Assembly: GCA_946902875.1 (NCBI GenBank)
Contig: OX336358.1
Location: 16,237,694-16,301,693 of the forward strand
Direction of reading: 5' to 3'
DNA from: Nematopogon swammerdamellus
Taxonomy: Eukaryota > Arthropoda > Insecta > Lepidoptera > Adelidae
DNA: 64,000 nt
Shown: piece after piece, positions 32,703 through 45,394 of the stretch
How positions within the stretch are numbered: the first letter of the stretch is position 1
Layout of the letters: each line of letters starts with the position of its first letter
The notes under the pieces: generated by a model
The model's database searches: none
What the model was told of the DNA's origin: nothing
The model's input: the letters and a program-made list of their open reading frames with translations, nothing else
Translations under genes and position numbers: made by a program

Positions 32703-33785
32703 CTTTATTTTGTTGAGGAAACTGATGAGTCGCTACCGGCTCGAGTATTAACCATTTTTGTGACGTCAAAATGTGGAGCGCGCGCGGACTGCGGTCACCA
32801 GCGCGGCGCGAGGGTCGAGCTAGTACCTAGCCACATATAACTATAGGAGAGGTGGACTCTATTTTCCACTGGGATTTTACATGAAGGCGTAACCTGTAAG
32901 AAAAAGGAAACTTTTGTTTGAAGCAGCACGGAAGGTTAAGGTGGGAGCGACAAGGTTGTCGACGTCACTCGGTTCTTCTAGTTCTCGCTACTCGCTTACG
33001 TATTAACTAAGTAACGGGTTTACATGTTGTTGTTGTGGCTGGAGACGATGATGTCAACACAATTGAGACCATCAGGCAAATTGAGAACTCAAAAAAATCA
33101 CCTATTTATATAAGTATAAACTTAATTACAATATCAGGTACATCGTTACAATCCGTTTTGATATCATTAGATATATAACCATAAAAATAGTGTCGCCCAA
33201 GTGTGACTCCGGTAGTACCTATCAGCGAAGACAGCTTCCTCGTAGCACTAGACGGCGCGCGCGGGGCTGCCGCGGAGAGCGAGTCGCGCGCGCGGCTGTG
33301 TGTGAGTGATCGATCAGTGATGTGCACGTGACGTGACTTGACGTGTGAAGCTCTCATCTCCCAATAAATAAAGTCAAGTTTCTACCGCGGCGCGGGTCCG
33401 TGTAACGCACACCAATATATCATGACATGAATATCCTTATAACTCGAGAACCAATTTATCGATTTACATACGGTTTTCACTATTACATTCTGTCACTTCT
33501 CAAGACGGTTTTAGGCTATAAATCCTAACGCTACGTCATCGGCGGCCTGACCTGTGAGCATAAAATCACGCAAAGTGTAACCGCGGGCAAAAGATGTTTG
33601 TGGGCGCACACGAAAAAGATACTTACCACCTTACTAGGTGGGGTGGTAGGGTTGAACACGTCCGCATTCGTAAGTCTCAATAAAGGTCCGGCAAAAGGTC
33701 TCTAAAAAAAGTAGTCTGCGTCTGCAACAGCTCAGAGTAGCCCACGCCACAGTACAGCACGGCCAGGCACAGGGTAGTTCTGTAT
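32703..33785. other. Upstream flank of the M12B gene
   Basis: Includes the likely proximal promoter. A GCGCGC-rich patch lies at 33245-33300, followed by AATAAA-like strings at ~33363. The stretch 'ccataaaaatagtg' to 33600 is unremarkable. I found no coding frame that resembles a protein. Confidence 0.35.
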
Positions 33786-33789
33786 CTGA

Positions 33790-34535
33790 GATAACTCTTT
33801 TGTTTGATGAAACGTCGCTCAAATTAAGCGACCACCTCGGGGTCCTCGGAGTCGAACTGTCGCACGACCTAAGCTTTCGGCGCCATATCGAGGGCAAGGC
33901 CAAGCTGGCTTCTAAAAAGCTGGGCGTACTCAATAAGGTGCGACGGTACTTCACGCCGGGCCAAAGGCTGCTTTTGTATAATTCGCAGATTAGGTCCTGC
34001 TTGGAGTACTGCTCGCACTTGTGGGATGGCTCAGCTAAATACCAGGTTGCGCCTCTGGATTCGATCCAGCGTCGAGTCGTGCGACTAGTGGGTGACCCCG
34101 ACGTGTCCCGCGATCTACAACCACTGCAACTCCGTAGGGATGTCGGCGCCCTAAGTGTGTTCTATCGTTTATTCCATTGGGAATGCTCGGAGGAGCTGTT
34201 TAACGCGATCCCGCCGTCCTCTTTCCACCTCCGCACAACGCGCACTGGGCAGGGAGGATTGCATCCCTATACGCTGGCGGCTGGACTTACCACGGAGGCG
34301 TACCAATCGATTCTGCAGATCTTTCCTCCACAGAACTCGTAAACTCTGGAACGCTCTCCCTGCCCACACATTTCCCCCCAAGTAAAGTCTAGGGTCCTTC
34401 AAGAGAGACGTGAATAGACCCCTGTCAGGCCGGCATAGCATTCGTATACCCCGCGTACGACGAATGTCCATGGGCGTCGTTAGACATCTTATATGGGTGG
34501 CTCGGCGCCACATGTCGCGCTTTCTATAAAAAAAA
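33790..34535 (+). pseudogene. CR1/Jockey-like retrotransposon, 5'-truncated copy 2
   Basis: Encodes SDHLGVLGVELSHDLSFRRH through LYNSQIRSCLEYCSHLWDG and SVFYRLFHWECSEELFN, then is frameshifted at ~34270. It ends with the family tail (atgtccatgggcgtcgtta, poly(A) at ~34527). Same family as 41030-44030. Confidence 0.85.
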
Positions 34536-34539
34536 AACT

Positions 34540-35570
34540 AAATCTGACCGGGCTGTAAGACTACAAGGGTTTGTTCTGTCAGCCCAACACGCGTGAACTG
34601 GGTGCCACTCACTGCAGTCCTTACCTTTGGGCGCGCCGCGCTGGCTACACTGAATTGAGCAAAAAAAAACCAACTACGCAGCCTTTTGGATATTACCTAC
34701 AGGTTTAGGTGCCTACACATAGTTCGATCCATTCCATGGTACATACAACCCTATTGTACGTGAAATATGTAAATGCGCGCGTAGGTAGCTCCTGGGAGGC
34801 GCGTAGCGAACTGTGAAATATAAAGGTAAACTAGTAGGCGGCGTGCATAAACTATCTAACTAACGTTTTTCGTTTTTAAAATTAAAATTCGTTTGAATTA
34901 TCTAGTTGTTAGTTAAATAATTCTTATCTAACTAACAACTAGATAATTCAAACGAATTGAAAATAGAAGTTTTCGGAAATCGAAAAGTTTGCGTTTTTTA
35001 TCGAAACATTCCTTTCGTATAGTTTCGGAAACATCCTTCTCGCATCTATATACTCGAGCAGCCACGTTGTGTATTCCCGGCAGAGTACCGACGCGACGCG
35101 ACGACCGACGACGGCGCGGAGTATCTCCTCTAGAAAACTACCTACGTCATCGCTGCACGAACCCCCCCCTCCCCCCCCACGTCATCAGTCGTCACTTTTC
35201 GTCCAACCCCTCCCCCTCCTCCCCCCAACCGATGACGTAATTTATGCACGCCGCGCTGCCTTTAGCGCGCCGGCTCGGCCGGTTATACCTGAAATCATGG
35301 AAGGAGGAAGGAACTTCCGTCTGCAATGTTTACAATAATCCCAGCTACGGTTTAGAAAGGAAAGCCTGCGTAGGATATAAATATTTCTTCTCATTTTTAT
35401 TTTTTTTAATATGTTTCCTTGTGGCTTCTGCCCAGCTGATATTTAAGTGCTAGAATTTCCTCACCGTGTTACTGACCGCGGCCGGGGGACAGAACATATT
35501 ATCTAACCTAACATATGCTTTGTGTATACATTTTGTAATCAGAAACATAATCAGAATCTCTATTTGTGGA
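34540..35570. other. No gene recognised; contains a hairpin
   Basis: A perfect-looking inverted repeat at 34888-34962 ('attcgtttgaattatctag' and its complement, each extended by TTGTTAGTTA) could fold into a ~30-bp stem. A C-rich patch lies at 35160-35230. Small open frames at 34989-35453 have no recognisable domain. Confidence 0.4.
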
Positions 35571-35895
35571 TTACCGTGTGGGGCCGGTCCTTAAAAAGAA
35601 TAGCCCCACTGCATCTCTCCCGATGCATGTCGTAAAAGGTGACTGTGGCAAGGACAAGATGCCGTGCTAAAGGGCGACAGGCTAGCCACCTCTCACCTTG
35701 GCACGGTACTTCCACCGAGTCGTGCAGCAGGTGGGTCTTCGTGCCTTACTTGCTGCTTGATCGATTGAGTCTTGTTCGAATACTTTGCGAAACGTGGTGG
35801 TCGGTGTTGTGCTGTAATTTACCAGAGTTCTTGCAGCACAACACCGATAACTCTGCTTACCCCGATTGTCGGGACTCAGCGTGTGTGATACTTCT
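35571..35895 (-). repeat. Composite family A plus family B repeat
   Basis: Begins with the complement of the family A end (ggggccggtccttaaaaaga), continues through 'tctctcccgatgcatgtcg' and into family B ('cgtgcagcaggtgggtcttc' to CCCCGATTGTCGGGAC). The same order recurs at 57795-58070. Confidence 0.6.
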
Positions 35896-36000
35896 CTGAT
35901 CTGTGGTGATATGTATGTATGTACATGTCAAATATAAACAACAAATACAGATAAAAAATATGAGTACCTAAGCTTATAAAAATCCTTATAAACCTACAAT

Positions 36001-36117
36001 AGGTGGTAGGTAGGTAGGTAGGTAGGTAGGTAGGTGGGTAGGTAGGTAGGTAGGTAGGTAGGTAGGTAGGTAGGTAGGTAGGTAGGTAGGTAGGTAGGTA
36101 GGTAGGTAGGTAGGTAC
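36001..36117. repeat. TAGG tetranucleotide microsatellite
   Basis: About 28 tandem copies of the 4-bp unit TAGG with one interruption (GTGGG near 36033). The unit is not the insect telomere repeat, which is the 5-bp TTAGG. Confidence 0.95.
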
Positions 36118-36234
36118 CTTATGTTTTAATTAAACCGGTCCGGATGGGTACACAGTTACACACACTGACTGAATGATGGGCGGTCGAATTGAAACCGCAA
36201 CGAAAATACTCGCGAAAATATGCAACACAATGCA

Positions 36235-36345
36235 TAGTTAGTCATCACATCAGCATCAGAGCGTATCGGTCCACTGCTGGACATAGGCCTCTCCCAAGGC
36301 ACGCCACCACACGCGGTCTTCCGCTCTTCTCCATCCATCCATCCA
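36235..36345 (-). repeat. RTE-like 3' end fragment
   Basis: 'ccactgctggacataggcct' and the following CTCCCAAGGCACGCC read, on the minus strand, as the coding tip of RTE-type elements; related copies at 8955-9065 and 61560-61665. Confidence 0.6.
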
Positions 36346-36744
36346 CTCTTTTAGTTCGCTTTCCACCTCACTAGCCGGGGGCGGCCGGGGGCGTCCCACG
36401 TTACGTTTGTTTGCTTGTACAGAGGCTTCCACCCGGGGGCGCGGGCGGCGCGGCGTCGGCGGTGGCGGCGGTAGCGGTTAGCGGTTGTCGGGTCTGTCTG
36501 CCGCGACGCGACAGATGTGTCATGCCATGCATGATGTGCGTCTAGCTAGCTAGCTAGCCACTGCTGTGCGGTTAGCTCAGTGCGTCTGTCTAGTAGGCAG
36601 TAGCCCGCCCACTGCCTCTTCCTTCAGCCTTCAGCTTGCTCATTTTCATAACAATGTCAACTGCCTTGAATCTTTGCCGCATTTCATCATTACGAATTTT
36701 ATTAACCCGACAAAAAATAGATTCACCAAATTGCAGCGTTTGCA

Positions 36745-37215
36745 GAAAAAACCCGACTGCGTAAAAAGGTAACTTTAAATAAAAAATAAAAAACCAAACT
36801 GCGTAAAAAATTCACTTGACATAAAAACTGAAACAAGTCTAGAATTCTGTTAAGTAATAAATATCGAATAACTACACCATTGAAATAGTTTCATCGATAC
36901 ACACATAAAACAAATAATAAACTCTAATGCGGAATAACGGGACTTTAACAGTCGGGAGTTCGAGCGAGACCCATTAATGGGAAAGTTTGATTCGGTCTAG
37001 AATTTTTAATGGGTGCCGAGTTTATTATTTTTTTTATGTGTGTATCGATCATGAAACTATTTCAATGGTGTGGTTATTCGATATTACTTAACAGAATTCT
37101 AGACTACTGGACTTGTTTTTTTTCTTTTCAGTTTTTATTTCAAGTTAATTTTTTACGCAGTCTGGTTTTTTAGTTTTTATTTAAAGTTTACTTTTTACGC
37201 AATCGGTTTTTTTAT
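36745..37215. repeat. Large fold-back element
   Basis: Left arm from ~36745 ('aaaacccgactgcgtaaaaa') to ~36915 and right arm from ~37035 to ~37215 are complementary along most of ~170 bp, including 'tctagaattctgttaagtaa' against its complement. About 120 bp separate them. No coding frame; the structure is that of a MITE or fold-back transposon. Confidence 0.75.
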
Positions 37216-37420
37216 TTTTTTTTATTTAATTTTTTATTTTACACCTTTTAGTTAGGATTAGAAGACGGCAATTTCGCAATCTTGTCATTTAATTGAGGGA
37301 TTAACTATGTAGCTTGCGGTGGTGGTCTAAACTACCTACTGATTTATTATTATTAATCCATCTAGAGACCTAACCCGGCTCAAGGCTACATAGGCTTGAC
37401 CTTTCGCAAAAATACGGAAC

Positions 37421-37790
37421 TTAAATCAACCACAGCTCAGTCCAAAGTTGTTCCTTGAAACTTATGTACAGTACAGTAAGACCCAGCACAATATCAATGG
37501 CAACATTTTTTTGTTCTATTTTGCCCTGTCCACGAAGTGCATCGAATTCTGCCGTCGATGGTTCGATTGTGACTCCTACTCCAGGGGCATTGTTTTCAAT
37601 AGCTTTGTCGTCAAAATCCACATAAACAGCCTGTCCTGTGGCAATTCTCCGGGTTCCATCTGCTCCCTCCGCAGAGCTGGCCACTTAATTGTCCATAAAA
37701 CTCCCATTGCTTCGTTGACAAGACCGTGGTCAACATTAAAATTTCTTCGCAACATAACTCAAGATCCTAACCCAATTGTCAAATATTTAA
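37421..37790 (-). pseudogene. PIF1/Helitron helicase C-terminal remnant
   Basis: Minus-strand frames contain LRRNFNVDHGLVNEAMGVLW, then WPALRREQMEPGELPQ, and in the next frame VYVDFDDKAIENNAP and STAEFDALRGQGKIEQK. This order matches the C-terminal region of PIF1-like helicases in Helitrons. Frameshifts (after WPALRREQMEPG and at the normally conserved LSWAxTVHKxQG motif, which is lost) show it is dead. Confidence 0.75.
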
Positions 37791-38039
37791 CGATTCCTCC
37801 AATTTAGTTAGGGTCGTCAGAACAGAAACATATTTGTATAAATCTTTCGAATTTTGACCATATGTCTTCGTTTCTACTGATATATCTACTGCATGTAATT
37901 TATATAGGTAGTTTAGTAGTCTTTTCCAATATAAATGTCATCTTTTGATTATGTTCATCAACCTGTTTAGAGTTGGAGACACTCGAAGGATTTAATTGAG
38001 ATCGTTTACGTCTACTCGTCGGTTAAGGAAATCAATCCA

Positions 38040-38150
38040 GGGAAATCTCCAGTATGGCACCTACCTTCTCGGAGGTGATATTGGCTGGTCGGAGCATGAG
38101 CTTTGGCCCCTCCGACTCAGCCACGCATACCGGATTACATAAAAAAAAAT
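38040..38150 (+). repeat. Short interspersed repeat C
   Basis: About 110 bp ('tatggcacctaccttctcgg' to 'taccggattacataaaaaaa') that recurs at 51285-51395 with a similar A-rich end. It could be a retroposon 3' end. Confidence 0.6.
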
Positions 38151-38447
38151 CTAATATCTCCAGTTGTTGCATTGTCAGTTGCCCGAATGTAGTGTCATGT
38201 CCTTGTCTCATACATAAATTACAAACCAGGATGGCTCTTAGCTATGTTTTTAATCAAGTAAGTAATGAAAAGATTGCAAAGATTCAAATAAAAATTGTAT
38301 TAAAACAAAAGCCCCCGACCCCTTAAAAAGTCGAAAGTAATTTCCGTTTAGCTAGCTATCAAGGCGTCGGGGGACCGCTAAGTGAATAAACAGGCAGCTC
38401 TGAGTTTTATATTATATTTACTTAGCTGTCCTCCAACGCCTTTAACT

Positions 38448-38500
38448 AACTAAACTAACTAAACTAACTAAACTAACTAAACTAACTAAACTAACTAAAC
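38448..38500. repeat. Short tandem repeat of an 8-bp ACTAAACT-type unit
   Basis: Roughly six tandem copies of the 8-bp unit TAACTAAA; a simple microsatellite. Confidence 0.8.
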
Positions 38501-39059
38501 GGTAATAATGCTTCACTTTTTAATGGGTCGGCACTTTTTCTTTGTAATTTAATTTGTATTTTACATCAAAGAAATTATAATAGGTACCTAATAGAAATTA
38601 TAGTTAAAGTTAAACAATTGAGTGAGATGAGTCACGTGGACCCATATGTTTTTGCGTATGTAGGTAACTGTATATAATTATAATTACCTACCTTGTACAT
38701 CAATTGGTTGCGGTCACACGGGTTTCATTTTCATGTTTATGTAAGGACATAAGGAAGTGGTTGGGTATGTAGGTACTTATGTATGAATAAGCACTGTTAT
38801 ATTGTCTAGTTCGGTCGTTGTGAATAATCATTAATTACCATATATTATATTGTTGATGGTCTGACCTGACAGATGCACACCTAGTCGATGCACACTGTAT
38901 GAGATAACAACCGTGTAGCTGTTGTGTGCCTGTGTTCTATCTACACGCTCTGAGCTCGCATGGCTGGCATGGCACCGAGGAGGCTGCAGTGTCCGCACGG
39001 CCAGCTAGGATACTCCTACTCCACTACTTGAACCTATGCCCCCGCACCGCGCGCCGTAC
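38501..39059. other. AT-rich stretch, nothing recognised
   Basis: No coding frame, RNA gene or clear repeat boundary. A few direct-repeat fragments of 'ggtacctaatag' type are present. Confidence 0.3.
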
Positions 39060-39400
39060 TCACCACATTCTCATTTGAATGCGGCCATAGGGCCAAGCCG
39101 AAACAGAAAAACCGGCCAAGTGTGAGTCGGACTCGGGCACCGAGGTTTCCGCACCACAAAAAAGTCAAGTGCGACTTTATCCACTGCTGGACGTACGGCC
39201 TCTCCATTGTTCCAGTCCACCACCCCGGCGCGCGCGGCGCGGCACGCGGCCTTCAGCAGCGCAGCGGTACGAACGGACACACTGCTGTACCCATGACTCA
39301 TCCATCTCCCTGCACTACGCTTCCCTGTCCACGGCCGCCGCCCGCGCCAGTGTAGCATACTTACTGTACTGCAAGCAAGGGTCGTCGTCGTCTCGCTCGC
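39060..39400 (-). repeat. RTE-like retrotransposon 3' fragment
   Basis: 'atccactgctggacgtacgg' to the CCTGTCCACGGCCGCC stretch resembles 23790-23960, the RTE C-terminal coding region read on the minus strand, but is scrambled by indels. Confidence 0.5.
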
Positions 39401-41029
39401 CTCCACTCCTCCGGTTGTACAAAAGCAACGGCACGAAGAACAAGACGAGTAGAGTAGAGATACGTAGACATTTAGTTAATTATCAGACAATCGGGACGAG
39501 CAAAGTAATCGGTGTTGTGCTGCAACAATAAGTAGGTACTCATGGAGAATGAAAACAGGAGTTGCGTTACTAGATTGTCCTGATACAGAGAGATTAAAGT
39601 AAATTATTAAAGTAGATAAAGGATTGTTATTTTGATTTGATATGTGTGTACCTACCTGGTCTAACATACATAACACTTCAAGGAAACCTTGACCTCGAAA
39701 ATGAACCCTCATTTTCTTTATCGCACGCAACAACCGTAGCGTAGACCTTACCTATGTAGGTACATAAATCTAAACACGAAAAAGAAAACAGAATGAGTCC
39801 GATGAAAGCGTAGACCGTGATTTAAATATTAATGAGAGACTTGATTCGAGGTGACGCATCTAGCCTGGCTAGCTAGTATAGTAGGTGCATAGTGTGTCAC
39901 TTGATATAGTGTTGATTCATGTCACTGCAACATTCAACTGAACTAGTCCAGGAAACGAGGAAATTCCTTGTATGGGCTCTTCGGACTAATTCCTCTGTCG
40001 CTGAAACTTTGCAGTGTGATAGAGTAGTGTTTAAAATATACGTTTGACAAATTATCTAGGATTTTTGATGTTTGGAAGTTAGGTATTAAAATGAATGAAT
40101 GCCTAAAAATGAAAATCGCTTATAACTGCTGATGAAAAATTGCTCCGTCCGAAATTCCTTCGGTATATGATATTATATATTAATAAGAGTATATATTAAC
40201 ATTATCTAGGAAAATTTCGATTTCGAATAGGCAGAAATTTGAAAATATCTATTTTGTATCACAACTTCTTCAGAAAAATTGCTCTGTCAATTTTAATTTT
40301 TTTATATGTCTTAATTTATTTAAATATATCGCTTTTGACAATTATCTAGGAAATTTTCCATATCGATCACACCTTTACAGATTTTCGGCAATAATTCGCT
40401 GTGAAAAATTGCTCCGTCCGAAATTCCTTCGGAATATGATATTATATATTAATAAGAGTATACATACAACATTATCTAGGAAAATTTCGATTTCGAATAG
40501 GCAGAAATTTGAAAATACCTATTTTGTATCACAACTTCTTCAGAAAATTGACCATATAAATGCCAAAAGGCACCAACCCACAAATTGGTTAAAAATGAGT
40601 TAAATATACCAATCGAGAGCTAATCAACCCTCTATTTTTTGCAGAAAAGACCCAGGCAGGCTACTTGGTATATACTAATAGGTTTCTACACATTCGTCCG
40701 CCCAATTGAGGTATATCGCAACAGCAGAAAAGAATTATGCTACTTGGTACTAGCTAACTGGTCAGATTTTTTTTTTGCGTAAAAGATCCAAGCGAGATGG
40801 ACTTTTTTGTTTTTGATGAAGTACGCTAAAAGTATTTATCAAAACAGAGCCAAGATATCTGGTTCTTTTTGGCATTATATAATAAAAACAAACTGTATAT
40901 CGCAAAGTGGAACCAATTTATGTGGTTCTTTTTGGCATTTATAATAAAAACAAACGGTATGTTTCAAAAATGGAATCAATTTATGTGGTTGGTTTGCCTT
41001 TGGGGGCCTATAGTGAGTCTTATTTCTCG

Positions 41030-44000
41030 GACATTCAGCTCGGTTATTTGAGTACCTGAGTGGAGCGGAAGACAAAGTCCAAGAGCGGTTCCCTACCGCG
41101 GATTTGGTTCTTCTTGGAGACTTCAATGCCCATCACGAGGCATGGCTAGGCTCCAGGAGAACTGACTTTGCGGGGAGAGCCGCCTACGACTTCGCCTTGA
41201 CGCATGACCTGTCTCAACTGGTAGACCAGCCCACCAGGCTGCCAGATATAGACGGTCATGAACCCTCTCTGCTGGATCTTCTGCTGACAACGAACCCCAC
41301 TGCATATAAGGTCGCAGTGAGAGCCCCGCTGGGTTCCTCTGATCATTGTTTAGTGTGGTCCACGGTGCCATCTTCGCCTCCTCAGTCCCGTACTGGAGGA
41401 ACGCGTCGAATTTGGCACTACGCGTCAGCACATTGGGATGGGATGCGAGAACACTTCGCATCCTACCCTTGGAGAGAGATCTGCTTCAGTTCGGGCGATC
41501 CGTCGCAATGCGCTAATACCGTTGCCGAGGTGGTTCTGGGGGCAATGGAAATGTTTATTCGCAGCGCCTCTGTCTACCTCGGTGGTAAAAGCCAACCATG
41601 GTACAGCCGCGACTGTGCTGATGCTGTCGCAGCTAAATGCGCAGCTTATCGGGCATGGTCGCGCGCTCGTGCCGGACGTGATCCGAACGCATCCTAACTG
41701 AAGAAGGAATACAACCGCCTCTCCAGATCCTGCAAAAAGGTTATTGCCAGGGCCAAATTTGACCACATCGGCAGAATCGGCGATAGACTGAACCACCACC
41801 CAACTGGGAGCCGTGAGTTCTGGTCTCTCGCTAAATATGTCGAGTCAAATTTCTGCCGCTCCTCTCTTCCACCTCTGCAGTGTCCTGGAGGCTCACTTGT
41901 CCACTCCGCAAAGAAGAAAGCCGACTTACTGGTATCTCTCTTTGCGGGGAACTCCAACCTGGACGATGGGGGTGCCACTCCCCCATCCATACCTAGGTGT
42001 GAGAACTCCATGTCGGAAGTGCAGTTTCGACAACGGACTGTACGGGCGGAACTTCTCTCCCTAGACGTCAGGAAGGCGAGTGGGCCGGATAGGATTCCTG
42101 CATTGGTGTTAAAAAGGTGTGCTCCCGAACTGGCCCCAGTGCTGACGCGCCTATTCCGTCTCTCCTACTCCAATTGCCGTGTGCCGGCGGCCTGGAAATC
42201 TGCGTTTTTGCAAGCGGTCCCTAAAAAGGGTGACCGCTCAAACCCGTCAAACTACCGACCTATAGCGATTACCTCCCTTTTCTGTAAGGTGATGGAGCGC
42301 ATTATCAATACGCAGCTCATGAAGTACCTGGAGACGAAAGACCTCATCAGCGATCGGCAATACGGCTTCCGGCCAAAACGATCTGCTGGTGATCTCCTAG
42401 CGTACGTCACTCACCTTTGGGGGGAATCGCTTGACGGTCATGGTGAATTGATGCTACCTATTTTAATTTTGAATTTTAATTTATTTTAATTTATTTTAAT
42501 TTTATTTTAATTTTATATTTTTTTATATTGACATAATTGAATTTTTAACCTTTAACAATTCTATTGATGCGAAGTATTTTAATTTAGCTCTAGTTTTAAT
42601 TGCCTTTCATGCACAAAACAGTTTTTTTTTCTCTGTATTCTTATAATTTTTAGTTATGTACCTATATTATTGCTAATTATTAGTCCCTTACCATGGCTTG
42701 ACCCAGACAGTTTCAATTGTAAATTTGGTAAACTAAAATGTGACGAACTCAAGTGTACCGATGGTACCTAAGATGGAAATGAATAAATGAAAAATGAAAT
42801 GAAAAATACTTGGCAATTGGCCTTGATATTGCCAAGGCATTTGATCGGCTTTGGCACAAGTCGCTCTTGGGCAAATTGCCGGCTTACGGACTTCCTTCTG
42901 GCCTCTGTGACTGGGTCGCCGACTTCCTACATGGGCGTAGCATTCAGGTCCTAGTGGACGGTTGCTCGTCGGACGCCATGTCAGTGAACCCCGGCGTACC
43001 ACAAGGATCTGTGTTGTCACCCACGCTGTTTCTTCTGCATATCAATGATATGCTGTCTCTGGGCAACATACATTGTTATGCGGATGACAGTACGGCACAC
43101 GGATCCTACACCAGTCACCCTTCAGCCAGTCGGGATATTGTGGATGAGAAGAGGCGAAGACTTGTGTCTGAGCACGAACACACACTCGGCTCTATTTCCG
43201 AATGGGGCCGTAGCAATTTGGTCGAGTTCAACGCTTCCAAGACACAAGTTTGCGCGTTAAGTGCGAAGAGAGCGGCGTTCACACCGGCTCCTTCATTCCA
43301 AGGCACGTCGCTTAAATTAAGCGAACACCTCGGGGTCCTCGGAGTCGAACTGTCGCACGACTTGAACTTTCGTCGCCATATCGAGGGGAAGGCCAAGCTG
43401 GCTTCTAAAAAGCTGGGCGTACTCAATAAGGTGCGACGGTACTTCACGCCGGACCAAAGGCTGCTTTTGTATAAATCGCAGATCAGGTCCTGCTTGGAGT
43501 ACTGCTCGCACCTGTGGGATGGCTCTGCCAAATACCAGCTTGCGCCTCTGGACTCGATCCAGCGTCGAGCCGTGCGACTAGTGGGTGACCCCGCAGTGTC
43601 CCGCGATCTAAAACCACTGCAACACCGTAGGGATGTCGGCTCCCTAAGTGTGTTCTATCGCTTATTCCATGGGGAGTACTCGGACGAGCTGTTTAACGCA
43701 ATCCCGCCGTCCCCTTTCCATCTCCGCACCACATGAACTGGGCAGGGATTGCATCCCTATACGCTGGACTTACCGCGGATGCGTACTAATCGATTCTGCA
43801 GATCATTCCTCTACAGAACCGGTAAACTCTGGAATGCTCTCCCTGCTCATATATTTCCCCCCAAGTACAGTCTCGGGTCCTTAAAGAGGGGCGTGAATGG
43901 GCACCTGTCAGGCCGGCATGGCATTCGCAACCCCCGCATACGACCGAATGTCCATGGGCGTCGTTAGACACCTTATGGGTGGCTCGGCGCCATATGTCGC

Positions 44001-44030
44001 GCTTTCAATAAAAAAAAATAAAAAAAAACG
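41030..44030 (+). mobile_element. CR1/Jockey-like retrotransposon, longest copy (interrupted)
   Basis: Contains an endonuclease end (FNAHHEAWLG, LLDLLLTTNP, GSSDHCLVWS at 41104-41400), a linker region with a stop at 41695, then the RT: RKASGPDRIPALVLKRCAPE, YRPIAITSLFCKVMERIINT, DRQYGFRPKRSAGDLL (to ~42445). After an insertion at ~42446-42809 it continues IAKAFDRLWHKSLL (motif A), GVPQGSVLSP (motif B) and CYADDSTAHG (motif C) to a stop at 43736 and a poly(A) tail at ~44010-44025. Motif Asp residues are present, but the stop, the frameshifts and the insertion make it inactive. It is the best reference for the five other copies in the window. Confidence 0.85.
42446..42809 (+). mobile_element. 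Insertion splitting the CR1-like RT
   Basis: About 365 bp of AT-rich non-coding sequence between GHGE and the LAIGLDIAKAF part of the RT. It ends in an A-rich tail of ATGAAA-type units, suggesting a 5'-truncated retroposon 3' end. A duplicated TTG at the borders is too short to call a target duplication. Confidence 0.55.
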
Positions 44031-44464
44031 TTCCTCCATTCTCTTCGCCTCAAGACTCTACCTGCAGCGGTCTTCATGCAAGAAGCACACAGCGCCTCCT
44101 GGCGGAAAGGAGAAGAGTCCGGTTGCCTAGGCGACGGACTGTTGTGATCTGACACGTCCGAAAATACAAGCGGGAGCGGGCGGTTTTGTTCAAACATTTT
44201 GCTCTGGAAAAGATAAAATCCACCCTGATCGAGCGCGGCGCGGGCTCTCAGGGCTTGTTGCGACCTAATACGGCATAAGTATAGTGAGTGTAGTTTCCGA
44301 AGTGTGTGCGTAGCTGGGCCCAGCAGATCCTCGGACACCGGGACGTTTCCGTGCCGATCGACGACCACCACCTGAAGGACCGAGCTATCGAAGGTGCGGC
44401 TGCGGGCGGAGACATCAACATCCAGGTAGGAGGTACCACACCACCACACACTTTGCGCTACACC

Positions 44465-45215
44465 TCGAAGCTAGTCCGATGAATCCCGACGCTGCTCAGA
44501 AGGAGTCCAACATTTCCCTGTGTTCCCCCGACGCCATCCAGACGCAGTCCGACATCTACGTGAGCTCGGAAGCTAGTCCGACGAATCCCGAAGCTGCTCA
44601 GAAGGAGTCCAACATTGCCCTGCGTTCCCACGACGCCATTCAGACGGAGTCCGACATCTAAGTGAGCTCGGAAGCTAGTCCGACGAATCCCGACGCTGCT
44701 AAGAAAGAGCCCGACACTGCCCTGGGGTTCCCCGACACAATACAGACGGAGCCCGACATCCAAGTAAGCCTCAAAGCTAGTCCGACGAATCCCGGCGCTG
44801 CTCAGAAGGAGTCCGACACTGCCCTGCGTTCCCCCGACGCCACCCAGACGCAGTCCGACATCTAAGCGAGCTCTGAAACCAGTCCGACGAATCCCGACGC
44901 TGCTCAGAAGGAGTCCGACACTGCCCTGCGTTCCCCCGACGCCATCCAGACGCAGTCCGACATCTAAGCGAGCTCCGAAACCAGCCCGACGAATCCCGAC
45001 GCGGCTAAGAAGGAGTCCGACACTGCCCCTGCGTTCCCCCGACGCCATCCAGACGCGGTCTGACATCTAAGCGAGCCTCGAAGCCAGTCCGACGAATCCC
45101 GACGCAGCTCGGAAGGAGCCCGACACTGCCCAACGTCCCCCGACGCCATCCCGATGGAGCCCGATACTGCCCTGCGTTCCCCGACGCCATCCAGACGGAG
45201 CCCGACACCTAAGCG
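44465..45215. repeat. Minisatellite, 102-bp unit
   Basis: About seven tandem units. On the plus strand each reads SPTNPDAAQKESD then RSPDAIQTQSDI before a TAA in several units; on the minus strand a 202-codon frame stays open because the period is a multiple of three. The last units (from ~45030) are degenerate and out of frame. I regard both translations as incidental unless transcripts show otherwise. Confidence 0.85.
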
Positions 45216-45394
45216 AATTTCCGAAGTCAGCCAGACGGATCCAGACGCTACGCCAAACTAATCCTATCACGAAGCGCAAAATAAGATCTGAACTGACTGA
45301 TAGATAACAGTAGACAACACCCGTCGCCGCCGCGTAAACCAGCCTCGGGGAAACTTGTAAAAGTCCCAATCGTCTCTTATTTACCCTATTTCAC

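Noticed and set aside
36001..36117. TAGG array as an interstitial telomere tract
   Set aside because: The insect telomere unit is TTAGG; this is a 4-bp repeat.
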